Source of the DNA: an uncultured Clostridia bacterium | GTDB lineage: Bacteria; Bacillota; Clostridia; Christensenellales; DTU072 | Assembly: GCA_944362765.1 (NCBI GenBank) | Contig: CALVTP010000018.1 | Location: 1 to 33,006 of the forward strand | Direction of reading: 5' to 3' | Length of the DNA: 33,006 nt | Shown: piece after piece, positions 7,453 to 14,129 of the stretch | Layout: every line of letters begins with the position of its first letter | Position numbering within the stretch: the stretch's first letter is position 1 | The notes under the pieces: generated by a model | The model's input: the letters and a program-made list of their open reading frames with translations, nothing else | Told to the model about the DNA's origin: nothing | Databases searched by the model: none | Position numbers and translations under genes: made by a program

Positions 7453-7481
7453 ATTATAGCGTGCACGCGCGCATTAGTCAA
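7453..7481 (-). promoter_or_regulatory. SigA promoter of the GPH transporter with a palindrome in the spacer
   Basis: On the minus strand, TTGACT (7476-7481) and TATAAT (7453-7458) are 17 bases apart. The spacer holds the perfect 10-bp palindrome GCGTGCACGC (7459-7468), placed where a repressor would block RNA polymerase. Confidence 0.75.
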
Positions 7482-7571
7482 TAAGCTTTACCGTTTTTAT
7501 ACGTTTTTCAGGCGAAAGCGGAAAGATCCGGGAAAGTGAGGCGGATTTCCGGCACCCGAAAAGAGCTGCGG

Positions 7572-7600
7572 TTGACAGCCTTTACCGAAAATGGTATATT
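7572..7600 (+). promoter_or_regulatory. SigA promoter of punA
   Basis: TTGACA (7572-7577) matches consensus exactly, TATATT (7595-7600) matches 5 of 6, and the spacer is 17 bases. The start point would be near 7607, just before the AAGGAG ribosome site at 7614-7619. Confidence 0.8.
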
Positions 7601-7629
7601 GAACTCGAAAAAAAAGGAGCTTTAAGTTT

Positions 7630-8445
7630 ATGACTCGCGAATACGAAATTCTTCTGAATGCCGCAAAGTGCCTCAGGGCACGGCTGAAACAAATTCCGGA
7701 AGTGGGCGTCGTGCTGGGTTCGGGGCTCGGCGGGTTTGCCGAGGAGTTTCCGAACAAAATCGCCTACGGAGACATTCCGGGGCTCAGGACTTCCACCGTC
7801 GGCGGACACAGGGGAGTCTTTGCCGAGGGCGAAACGGAAGGACGGCACACGCTGGCGATGATGGGGCGGGTGCATTATTATGAAGGCTGCTCCGCCGCCG
7901 AGGTCGTCCGTCCGATAAGAGTGATGGCGCTTTTAGGCGTCAGAAAATTGATTCTGACGAATGTTTCCGGTGGCATCAATCCCGAATTGGGAACGGGTTC
8001 ACCCGTCATGATAAAAGGGCATATGTCTTTTCTTATGCCTTCTCCTTTGAGGGGTGAAAACATAGAGGAGCTCGGCACAAGGTTTCCCGACATGAGCGCC
8101 GTCTATTCCCCCCGGATCTTAGCTTCGGCACGCCGCATTTTCGCCGACGCGGGAGCGGAGTACCGCGAAGGAGTCTACCTCCAGGTTCCCGGTCCTCAGT
8201 ACGAAACTCCCGAAGAGATTTCAGCCTTCCGCGCGTGGGGTGCCGACATGGTGGGTATGTCGACGGCGACAGAAGCTGTCGCGGCGAGACATGCCGGTAT
8301 GGAAGTGGCGGGAGTAAGTCTTATAGCCAACGCCGCAGCGGGACTCGGGACGGGGGAACTTTCCCACGAGGAAGTCAAAGCCGCAGCCGCCCTCGGTGCC
8401 GAACGCTTTAACGCAGTCCTGAAAGGTCTCGTTCACGCGATTTAA
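7630..8445 (+). CDS. punA: Purine-nucleoside phosphorylase (trimeric, PNP/MTAP family)
   Basis: This 271-residue cytoplasmic enzyme cleaves purine (deoxy)ribonucleosides with phosphate to free base and (deoxy)ribose-1-phosphate. Visible family sites: VLGSGLGGF with phosphate-binding Ser31, GGHRG with His60, MGRVHYYEG with Arg80 and His82, TNVSGGINP, the base-site segment VPGPQYETPEE, VGMSTATEA, and LIANAAAG with Asn234, all in the order found in low-molecular-mass trimeric PNPs. Length fits this class, which mostly favours guanosine and inosine types. AAGGAG (7614-7619) and a strong promoter precede ATG 7630. Adenosine deaminase follows 69 bases later on the same strand, which would supply inosine to this enzyme. 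Confidence 0.94.
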   Translation: MTREYEILLNAAKCLRARLKQIPEVGVVLGSGLGGFAEEFPNKIAYGDIPGLRTSTVGGHRGVFAEGETEGRHTLAMMGRVHYYEGCSAAEVVRPIRVMALLGVRKLILTNVSGGINPELGTGSPVMIKGHMSFLMPSPLRGENIEELGTRFPDMSAVYSPRILASARRIFADAGAEYREGVYLQVPGPQYETPEEISAFRAWGADMVGMSTATEAVAARHAGMEVAGVSLIANAAAGLGTGELSHEEVKAAAALGAERFNAVLKGLVHAI

Positions 8446-8514
8446 GTAAAGAACCGCTTTGAACAATGCATTAAAAGATTTTCGACCCGACGCTTTTCAG
8501 TCAACCGGCGCGAT

Positions 8515-9462
8515 ATGATAGAACTTCATCTTCATCTGGACGGCTCTCTGTCCGAAAAAGAACTCAATGAAATCCGCAATAAATTCTACCCCGGGGAAGA
8601 GATCCCCTTCACTCCCGTGCGTTTTGACGGAAGAGGGGGGCTTGGTGCCTATTTACAATGTTTTAGGTACCCGCTTTTACTTTTACGGAAGCCTGAAAGC
8701 GTATATTATGCGATCAAGTTGTTGTCAAAAAGGTTGCATTCCGAAGGGGTTGACTACATAGAAATCCGTTTTGCGCCGGCGCTTCACAAAGGTTACGCTT
8801 CCGTCGGTGAGATAGCCCGGGCGGCGGCATCGGCTGCAAAGGAATTAAACGAAGAGGGATTGTACACCGGCATAATTTTTTGCTGTATGCGCGGAGCCGA
8901 AAAGGAGGAAAACGCTCTCGTTTCGAAACTTACCGCAATGCATGTCGAAAGTGGTTCCGGGGTGGTCGGCGGCGACCTTGCCGGGGACGAAGGGCGCTAT
9001 CCGAACGACGGTTACTCCTTCGTTTTCTCCGCATTGGCAGAGGCGGGGGTTCCGTTCACGGTACACGCGGGAGAAGCTTCGGGCGCCGACTCGGTGCGGT
9101 CGGCGATAGCTTTCGGCGCGCGCAGGATAGGTCACGGCGTGGCGGCGGCGAAGGACGATTATACGATGTCTTTAATTAAGGAAAGAGGGGTGACGGCGGA
9201 GCTTTGTTACACTTCTAATCTTCAGACCGGGGCTTGGAAGGAGGGGGAGTACCCTCTCCGCAAATTTCTGCGCTACGGCATAAAGGCGACTTTAAACAGC
9301 GACAACACCGCCGTTTCCGGGACAAACCTGAAAAGGGAGTATGCCTTGTTGAAGGTGAACGCGGAGGAAGAAAAGAGGCTTTTTCTGAACGCTTTCGAGG
9401 GCGCTTTCCCGAATGCCGCCGCAGCGGAGTTTTTCGACAAAAAAGGCGGTTCGGACGCATGA
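8515..9462 (+). CDS. add: Adenosine deaminase
   Basis: This 315-residue zinc hydrolase converts (deoxy)adenosine to (deoxy)inosine. Metal and catalytic sites are all present: HLHLDGS with His5 and His7, VHAGEA with zinc ligand His184 and general acid Glu187, IGHGV with His207, and LNSDN with Asp263. It is slightly shorter than the usual 330-350 residues because the protein begins almost at the HLHLDG strand. No ribosome site precedes ATG 8515 and no earlier in-frame start fits, so initiation may rely on coupling with punA 69 bases upstream or on an unusual mechanism. It probably shares the punA transcript and ends at the hairpin 9469-9495. Confidence 0.93.
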   Translation: MIELHLHLDGSLSEKELNEIRNKFYPGEEIPFTPVRFDGRGGLGAYLQCFRYPLLLLRKPESVYYAIKLLSKRLHSEGVDYIEIRFAPALHKGYASVGEIARAAASAAKELNEEGLYTGIIFCCMRGAEKEENALVSKLTAMHVESGSGVVGGDLAGDEGRYPNDGYSFVFSALAEAGVPFTVHAGEASGADSVRSAIAFGARRIGHGVAAAKDDYTMSLIKERGVTAELCYTSNLQTGAWKEGEYPLRKFLRYGIKATLNSDNTAVSGTNLKREYALLKVNAEEEKRLFLNAFEGAFPNAAAAEFFDKKGGSDA

Positions 9463-9468
9463 CATAAA

Positions 9469-9495
9469 AAATGCGGGGCATTCCGTCCCGCATTT
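9469..9495. terminator. Bidirectional terminator between add and the lipid kinase gene
   Basis: AAATGCGGG (9469-9477) pairs with CCCGCATTT (9487-9495) with a nine-base loop. Runs of A and T flank both sides, and it separates two convergent genes, so it can serve both. Confidence 0.8.
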
Positions 9496-9522
9496 ACCTT
9501 TTTCCCGAAGGGGGATTCGCGG

Positions 9523-10392
9523 TTATTTGAAAATTTTCAGCACGTCGTGTTCGATGCGGCAGTCGATTATCTTGTCGCCTACGACTTCGCCGTCGACCTC
9601 GGTCAGTCCTTCGTCCAGCACCTCGATTCTGACAGAGTCGGCAAGGTACTCTTCCGAATAGGGGGAGTCGATGTGTTTTCCGCCGTTCAAAAACTTTATC
9701 AGCGTCGGTAAAATCTTATATTTCGGCATTTCGTTTATCAGTACAACATTCAGTTTGCCGTCGTCGGTCACGGAGTGCGGAGAAATTTTCATACCGCCGC
9801 CGATGCAGGTGCCGTTTGCCGCGGCTATCATGAACACCGACTTAACGCTTCTCACGCCGTTGACTTCGAGCGCCACCTTGTGGAACTTGCATTTTATTAA
9901 GGTGTCGATGAGGGCGGCGTAGTACTTGGCTTTACCCTTGAAAGCCTTCATGTTTGCGTAGCGCACCAGGACGTCGACGTCCATGCCCGCTCCCGCGCAA
10001 TTCATGGCGCGGCGGTGACCGAGGTTCAAAAAGTCGATGTATCCCGTATTGCCTTTCAGAATAAGTTTTGCGGCTTCGACGGGATCGTCGGGGAGCCCTG
10101 CAGCGCGGATAAAGTCGTTGCCGGTACCGCATGAAATGATGCCCAAAGTCAATTTGTCGAAGTCGGTTATGCCGTTCAACACCTCGTTCAGCGTGCCGTC
10201 GCCGCCCATCACGATGACCTCGGCGTAATCTTTTTTATTGATTTCGGTCATCAGCTCTTTGGCGTGGAGGGGGTGGGTGGTTTCGTGGAGGGTGTATTCC
10301 GCACCTGCTTCGTCGAGCACGGCTTTAACCGCCTCGTAAGCTTTCAAACTATTACCTTTCCCCGAAACGGGATTCAAAATTATGTCGTACAT
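9523..10392 (-). CDS. Diacylglycerol/lipid kinase, YegS/DgkB/BmrU family
   Basis: This 289-residue soluble, membrane-associated kinase phosphorylates diacylglycerol or related lipids using ATP. Seen directly: NPVSGKGNS at the N-terminus, the nucleotide-binding GGDGTLNEV (63-71), GTGNDFIRAAGLP, GAGMDVDVLVR, GGGMKISPHSVTDDGKLNVV, and DGE near the C-terminus (family EVDGE). Length and order fit DagK_cat followed by the YegS/LCBK C-terminal domain. AAGGAG precedes ATG 10392 and a clear promoter lies just upstream. In Gram-positives DgkB recycles diacylglycerol released by lipoteichoic acid synthesis, but the sequence cannot tell DgkB from other lipid kinases of the family. Confidence 0.9.
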   Translation of the reverse strand: MYDIILNPVSGKGNSLKAYEAVKAVLDEAGAEYTLHETTHPLHAKELMTEINKKDYAEVIVMGGDGTLNEVLNGITDFDKLTLGIISCGTGNDFIRAAGLPDDPVEAAKLILKGNTGYIDFLNLGHRRAMNCAGAGMDVDVLVRYANMKAFKGKAKYYAALIDTLIKCKFHKVALEVNGVRSVKSVFMIAAANGTCIGGGMKISPHSVTDDGKLNVVLINEMPKYKILPTLIKFLNGGKHIDSPYSEEYLADSVRIEVLDEGLTEVDGEVVGDKIIDCRIEHDVLKIFK

Positions 10393-10421
10393 ATTCTCTC
10401 TCTCCTTGGGAGTATATTCAG

Positions 10422-10450
10422 ATTATATACCTTAATTTTCAAAAAATCAA
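10422..10450 (-). promoter_or_regulatory. SigA promoter of the lipid kinase gene
   Basis: On the minus strand TTGATT (10445-10450) and TATAAT (10422-10427) are separated by 17 bases. The ribosome site AAGGAG follows at 10402-10407. Confidence 0.75.
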
Positions 10451-10504
10451 GATTTCCCCGAAAGTTTCCGTCCCGAAGCCTCACTAACGAGTTTGAAAAA
10501 ACGC

Positions 10505-10532
10505 TGTACATTATTGTTCGCGCGCTGTATAA
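10505..10532 (+). promoter_or_regulatory. Promoter abutting the start codon of the gene at 10541
   Basis: TGTACA (10505-10510) and a perfect TATAAT (10527-10532) are 16 bases apart. Transcription should begin at about 10539-10541, that is at the ATG itself, which suggests a leaderless transcript. Confidence 0.55.
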
Positions 10533-10540
10533 TATATCCG

Positions 10541-10942
10541 ATGGAGCTTATCGGAATATTGTCGGCGGCAGACAGGCTCGCCGTAATATGTGAAGGAGAG
10601 GAGTTTCCCGTTCCCGCATCGTCCGACGCGGCGTTTCGGGAAAGGTTTCTCGCTCTCACCGAAGGCGGCTATGAAATGCCGGCGTTCGGAGTCTCTCTCG
10701 ACAAGGTCGTAAAGGAAGCCCTGAAAGAGGGGTTGTGGCTGAAATTTTACTATTCCGAAACGAAAAGCTATCTCGAGATGCCCTTTGACGCGTTGGCGGT
10801 CAGGCTGGAGCCGGGATATTCCGGCTTGGAATTCATGCGCGAAAACAAAGGGAAATTTTCGGGTCGTGACTACTACTTTTCCCTTGTTAAGGAAATCGGA
10901 GAGGAATTCTGTTCCTTTTTAAAAGCCGTCAAGGGGGAATAA
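10541..10942 (+). CDS. Conserved-looking small protein of unknown function
   Basis: I do not recognise this 133-residue protein. It starts MELIGILSAADRLAV, is mixed alpha/beta, acidic overall, has no signal peptide or membrane segment, and contains LWLKFYYSETKSYLEMPF and a C-terminal helix EIGEEFCSFLKAV. I chose ATG 10541 because a perfect -10 box ends eight bases upstream; the in-frame TTG at 10493 would lie upstream of that promoter. There is no ribosome site, consistent with a leaderless message. It is followed 45 bases later by trkA on the same strand and could be cotranscribed with the potassium uptake genes, so a role in that system is possible but only guilt by position. Confidence 0.65.
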   Translation: MELIGILSAADRLAVICEGEEFPVPASSDAAFRERFLALTEGGYEMPAFGVSLDKVVKEALKEGLWLKFYYSETKSYLEMPFDALAVRLEPGYSGLEFMRENKGKFSGRDYYFSLVKEIGEEFCSFLKAVKGE

Positions 10943-10987
10943 CCGATATAAAACGCTCCGCCCGGTGCGGGCTGAAAGAGGTAATAT

Positions 10988-12340
10988 ATGAAAATCATTG
11001 TTGTCGGCGCGGGTAACGTCGGCAAAGAATTGGTGGCAAGGCTTTCGGAAGAGGGACACGACATCGTCGTCGTCGACTCCGACGAAAGAAGACTGAACGA
11101 TTTTATAGACCGTTATGACGTCATGGGGATAGCCGGAAACGGCGCCGACTTCGACGTTCTGGAAGAGGCGGGAGTCAACACCGCCGACTTGTTCGTGGCA
11201 TGTACGCCGCGGGACGAGCTGAATATACTTTGTTCCCTCGTCGCCAAAAAGCTCGGAGCAAAGGACACCGTCGCAAGGGTGCGCTCCCCCGAATATTTCG
11301 AGCTGTTCAAGGAACGCGACCTCGGACTGTCGGTAATGGTCAATCCGGAGTTCGAGATGGCGCGCGAGATAACCTCGGCATTAAAATATCTTTCCGCCAT
11401 CAGAATAGAGACCTTTGCGGGCGGCAAGGTCAGCCTTGCCGAAGTCAAGGTGACCGAGGAATCGGGCTTGGACGGCTTGGAGCTTAAAGATCTGAAGAGC
11501 CGTTTTTCGGTGCGGTTATTGGTCTGCGCCGTCGAAAGGGAGGACGGAGAAGTTTATATCCCGCGCGGCAACTTTACTTTGAAAGCCAAAGACACCGTCT
11601 ATGTGGCGGCGGCGTCGGGCGACATCGGCACCTTCTTCAAGGAGATCTCGGGTGCAAAACTCATGAAACGCGTCATGATAGCGGGCGGCGGCAGGATTTC
11701 CTATTATCTTGCAAGAGCGCTCGGAAAAATGGGCGTTAAAGTTAAAGTCATCGAATCGGACGAGGAAAAATGCAAGGTGCTGAGCGCCGAGCTTCCGAAA
11801 GCCGAAATAATCTGCGGCGACGCTTCCGACCATGAGCTTCTGATAGAGGAAGGTCTGAAGAGGACGGACGCCTTCGTCTCTCTTTGCACGCTGGACGAAC
11901 AGAACATCATTCTCTCCCTCTACGCACGCGAGAAAGGAGCGAAAAAGGTCATCGCAAGGGTGGAAAAGGGAAGTTATTATAACCTTTTACAGGATTCGGG
12001 AGTCGATTCCATCGTTTCGTCGAAGGCGATCACCGCCGATCTTATTGCGCGTTACGCAAGAAGCAGAAGCGGGGCGGCGTCCGGCGGCTCCGTCAAAAAG
12101 CTTATAAGGATAATGAACGACAGGGCGGAGACGCTCGAATTCAACGTGGAGGCTTCTTTCAAGGCTCTCGACATACCGTTAAAAGAGGTGGCACTTCAGG
12201 ACAACGTGCTGATAGCGACGATAATCCGCGACGGCGAAGTTTTCATTCCCGACGGCGACTCCGTCATCAGACAGGGGGATTCCGTCCTCGTCGTCACCAC
12301 CAATGAATACACCGACGAATTGAACGACCTGGTAAGATAG
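10988..12340 (+). CDS. trkA: Trk potassium uptake regulatory subunit TrkA
   Basis: This 450-residue peripheral membrane protein gates the TrkH channel in response to nucleotides. It contains two tandem RCK units, as in long TrkA proteins. Unit one has the Rossmann loop GAGNVG (7-12) with an acidic strand end (VVVDSDERR), then a TrkA_C domain around 145-215. Unit two starts near 225 (VMIAGGGRISYYLARAL, VIESDEEKC) with a second TrkA_C to the end. The second glycine loop (GGGRIS) departs from GxGxxG, as is common in second units of this family. AGAGG (10977-10981) precedes ATG 10988. The stop is 12 bases before trkH, so the two form one operon, probably with the small gene upstream. Confidence 0.94.
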   Translation: MKIIVVGAGNVGKELVARLSEEGHDIVVVDSDERRLNDFIDRYDVMGIAGNGADFDVLEEAGVNTADLFVACTPRDELNILCSLVAKKLGAKDTVARVRSPEYFELFKERDLGLSVMVNPEFEMAREITSALKYLSAIRIETFAGGKVSLAEVKVTEESGLDGLELKDLKSRFSVRLLVCAVEREDGEVYIPRGNFTLKAKDTVYVAAASGDIGTFFKEISGAKLMKRVMIAGGGRISYYLARALGKMGVKVKVIESDEEKCKVLSAELPKAEIICGDASDHELLIEEGLKRTDAFVSLCTLDEQNIILSLYAREKGAKKVIARVEKGSYYNLLQDSGVDSIVSSKAITADLIARYARSRSGAASGGSVKKLIRIMNDRAETLEFNVEASFKALDIPLKEVALQDNVLIATIIRDGEVFIPDGDSVIRQGDSVLVVTTNEYTDELNDLVR

Positions 12341-12352
12341 GGTGCTTCCGCT

Positions 12353-13855
12353 ATGATGAATTACAGAATGACCGCATATATTCTCGGAAGCATCGCCGTC
12401 ATCACGGCGGGATTGATGCTGGTGCCGTTCATCATGACCTTCGGCTATCACGAAGATTATGCGAGCACGACTTTCGCATTCGGTCTGACAATTGCGATAT
12501 TGCTGGCGATAGGTATCCCCTGTATCGTCAAAAAGCCCAAAAACACCCATATAACTTCCTCCTGCGGCTTCGTGACGGTGGCGCTTGCATGGATAATGAT
12601 GAGCGTTGTGGGCGCCGTTCCGCTGTGTGCAAGCGGCGTCATGCCCGACTTTATAGACTGCATTTTCGAGATGGTTTCGGGATTTACGACGACGGGGGCT
12701 ACCGTCCTGACCGATATCGACGGCGCTCCGAATTCGATATTGTTCTGGCGTTCGATGACCCACTGGATAGGCGGAATGGGGATATTGGTGTTTGTTGTGG
12801 CGCTGCTGCCGAAGTCCAATCCCGCCGTCGTGCATCTGATGAAAGCCGAAGTGCCGGGTCCGGAGTTCGGAAAACTGGTCAGCAAACTCCGTTTCACGGC
12901 GAGGATACTTTATTGCATCTACCTTGCCATGACGGTTCTGGAAATAGTTTTATTGGTGGCTTCGCCGAAGATGAACCTTTTCGACGCCGTAATACACTCT
13001 ATGTCGACGGCGGGAACCGGCGGCTTTTCCAACAGGGGTCTCTCCGTAGGCTACTATAACGACGCATATATCGACGTCGTCATCACGGTGTTCATGATGC
13101 TGTTTGCCGCCAACTTCAACGTCTTCTATTTCTTATTGATAGGGCACGTCTCTGCGGCGCTCAGGAACGAAGAGCTGCGCGCGATGTTCATAATTTTCGG
13201 CGCGGCGACCATCGGTATAACCATTTCGCTGACCGTCGAAAACATTTATGAAAATTTCTGGGTGTCTCTGAGATACGCAGCCTTCCAGACGGCTTCGATG
13301 ATGAGTACGACCGGCTTCGCGACGGCGGATTTCAATAACTGGCCGACCATCACGCATATACTTTTGCTGATAGTGATGTTTGTCGGAGGCTCTGCGGGGA
13401 GCACGGCAGGCGGACTGAAGGTGTCCAGGATAGTCATCGGCGCGAAAAGTGCCTTTGCCGGCATGAAAAAAGCCTATTCTCCGCGCGGCGTTTTCACCGT
13501 AAAGCTGGACGGAAGACCGGTTTCGGACGAGCTGAGGCTCTCCGTAGCCAACTACTTTGTGGCGTACTTTTTCATCACGGTAGTCTCTTTGGTGCTGATT
13601 TCCGTCATAGAACCGCGGGTGCCGTCGTCGCTTCAGGGGGTGGATACCGGCTGGTTCGTCGAAAACTTTTCGGCGGTTGCCACATGCATCAACAACGTCG
13701 GACCGGGACTCGGTTCCTTCGGACCGATGTACAACTTCGCCCACCTCAGTTCTCTTTCGAAGATAGTCCTGTCTTTCGATATGCTTCTCGGGCGGTTGGA
13801 GATAGTGCCGATAATGCTGATGTTTTATCCGAAGGCATGGACGCCCGCCAAATAG
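12353..13855 (+). CDS. trkH: Trk potassium uptake membrane subunit TrkH
   Basis: This 500-residue polytopic protein forms the K+ path of the Trk system. Four selectivity-filter-type P-loops are visible in order: SGFTTTGATVL, STAGTGGFSNRG, SMMSTTGFATADFN and CINNVGPGLGSFG. Between them lie the expected transmembrane pairs, including the gating-loop segment GGSAGSTAGGLKVSRI and the C-terminal LGRLEIVPIMLMFYP. Two adjacent ATGs (12353 and 12356) are possible; only a weak purine-rich site precedes them, and translation is probably coupled to trkA 12 bases upstream. The next transcript starts at its own promoter 44 bases after the stop. Confidence 0.94.
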   Translation: MMNYRMTAYILGSIAVITAGLMLVPFIMTFGYHEDYASTTFAFGLTIAILLAIGIPCIVKKPKNTHITSSCGFVTVALAWIMMSVVGAVPLCASGVMPDFIDCIFEMVSGFTTTGATVLTDIDGAPNSILFWRSMTHWIGGMGILVFVVALLPKSNPAVVHLMKAEVPGPEFGKLVSKLRFTARILYCIYLAMTVLEIVLLVASPKMNLFDAVIHSMSTAGTGGFSNRGLSVGYYNDAYIDVVITVFMMLFAANFNVFYFLLIGHVSAALRNEELRAMFIIFGAATIGITISLTVENIYENFWVSLRYAAFQTASMMSTTGFATADFNNWPTITHILLLIVMFVGGSAGSTAGGLKVSRIVIGAKSAFAGMKKAYSPRGVFTVKLDGRPVSDELRLSVANYFVAYFFITVVSLVLISVIEPRVPSSLQGVDTGWFVENFSAVATCINNVGPGLGSFGPMYNFAHLSSLSKIVLSFDMLLGRLEIVPIMLMFYPKAWTPAK

Positions 13856-13898
13856 CGGCGAAAACAAAAAAACCGACGTTTTTCAGGGCAAAACGCCG

Positions 13899-13926
13899 TT
13901 GACAGACGCCCGGAAAGTGATATAAT
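13899..13926 (+). promoter_or_regulatory. Strong SigA promoter driving the Mn2+ riboswitch and ATPase
   Basis: TTGACA (13899-13904) and TATAAT (13921-13926) both match consensus, 16 bases apart, with a TGA extended -10 dinucleotide. The start of transcription falls near 13933, at the beginning of the riboswitch. Confidence 0.85.
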
Positions 13927-13930
13927 GTAA

Positions 13931-14027
13931 TCATCAAAAGGGAGTAGCCTGCAAGCGCGGCGAGCCGTCAATACGACCTTCGGGTCCGGTTCCCGCCACC
14001 TTAGACGGTAGTCAAGACTTTTGACGA
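13931..14027 (+). ncRNA. yybP-ykoY (Mn2+-sensing) riboswitch aptamer
   Basis: Closing helix P1 pairs 13931-13940 (TCATCAAAAG) with 14018-14027 (CTTTTGACGA), nine of ten bases. Inside are the family's conserved AAAGGGAGTAGC loop element, the CCGTCAATACG segment that matches the GTCGTCAATTCG part of the B. subtilis yybP RNA, a hairpin ACC-TTCG-GGT, and the 3' end GTCAAGACTTTTG. This order and spacing are those of the yybP-ykoY family, which binds Mn2+ and turns on exporters. The P1 3' strand is also the 5' strand of the terminator that follows, giving a simple switch. It directly precedes a P-type ATPase gene, a usual partner of this riboswitch. Confidence 0.9.
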
Positions 14028-14049
14028 GTTTTCGCCGAAAGTCTTTTTT
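14014..14049 (+). terminator. Riboswitch expression-platform terminator
   Basis: AAGACTTT (14014-14021) pairs with AAAGTCTT (14038-14045), followed by a T run to 14049. Bases 14018-14021 are shared with P1 of the aptamer, so formation of P1 on Mn2+ binding should prevent the terminator and allow ATPase expression. Confidence 0.85.
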
Positions 14050-14129
14050 GTTCGGCGAAGTCCGCGGTAAAATAACGGCTTAAACCGCCGGAAACAAACG
14101 GCATACAGCCGGATAAAGGAGATAAAAAC

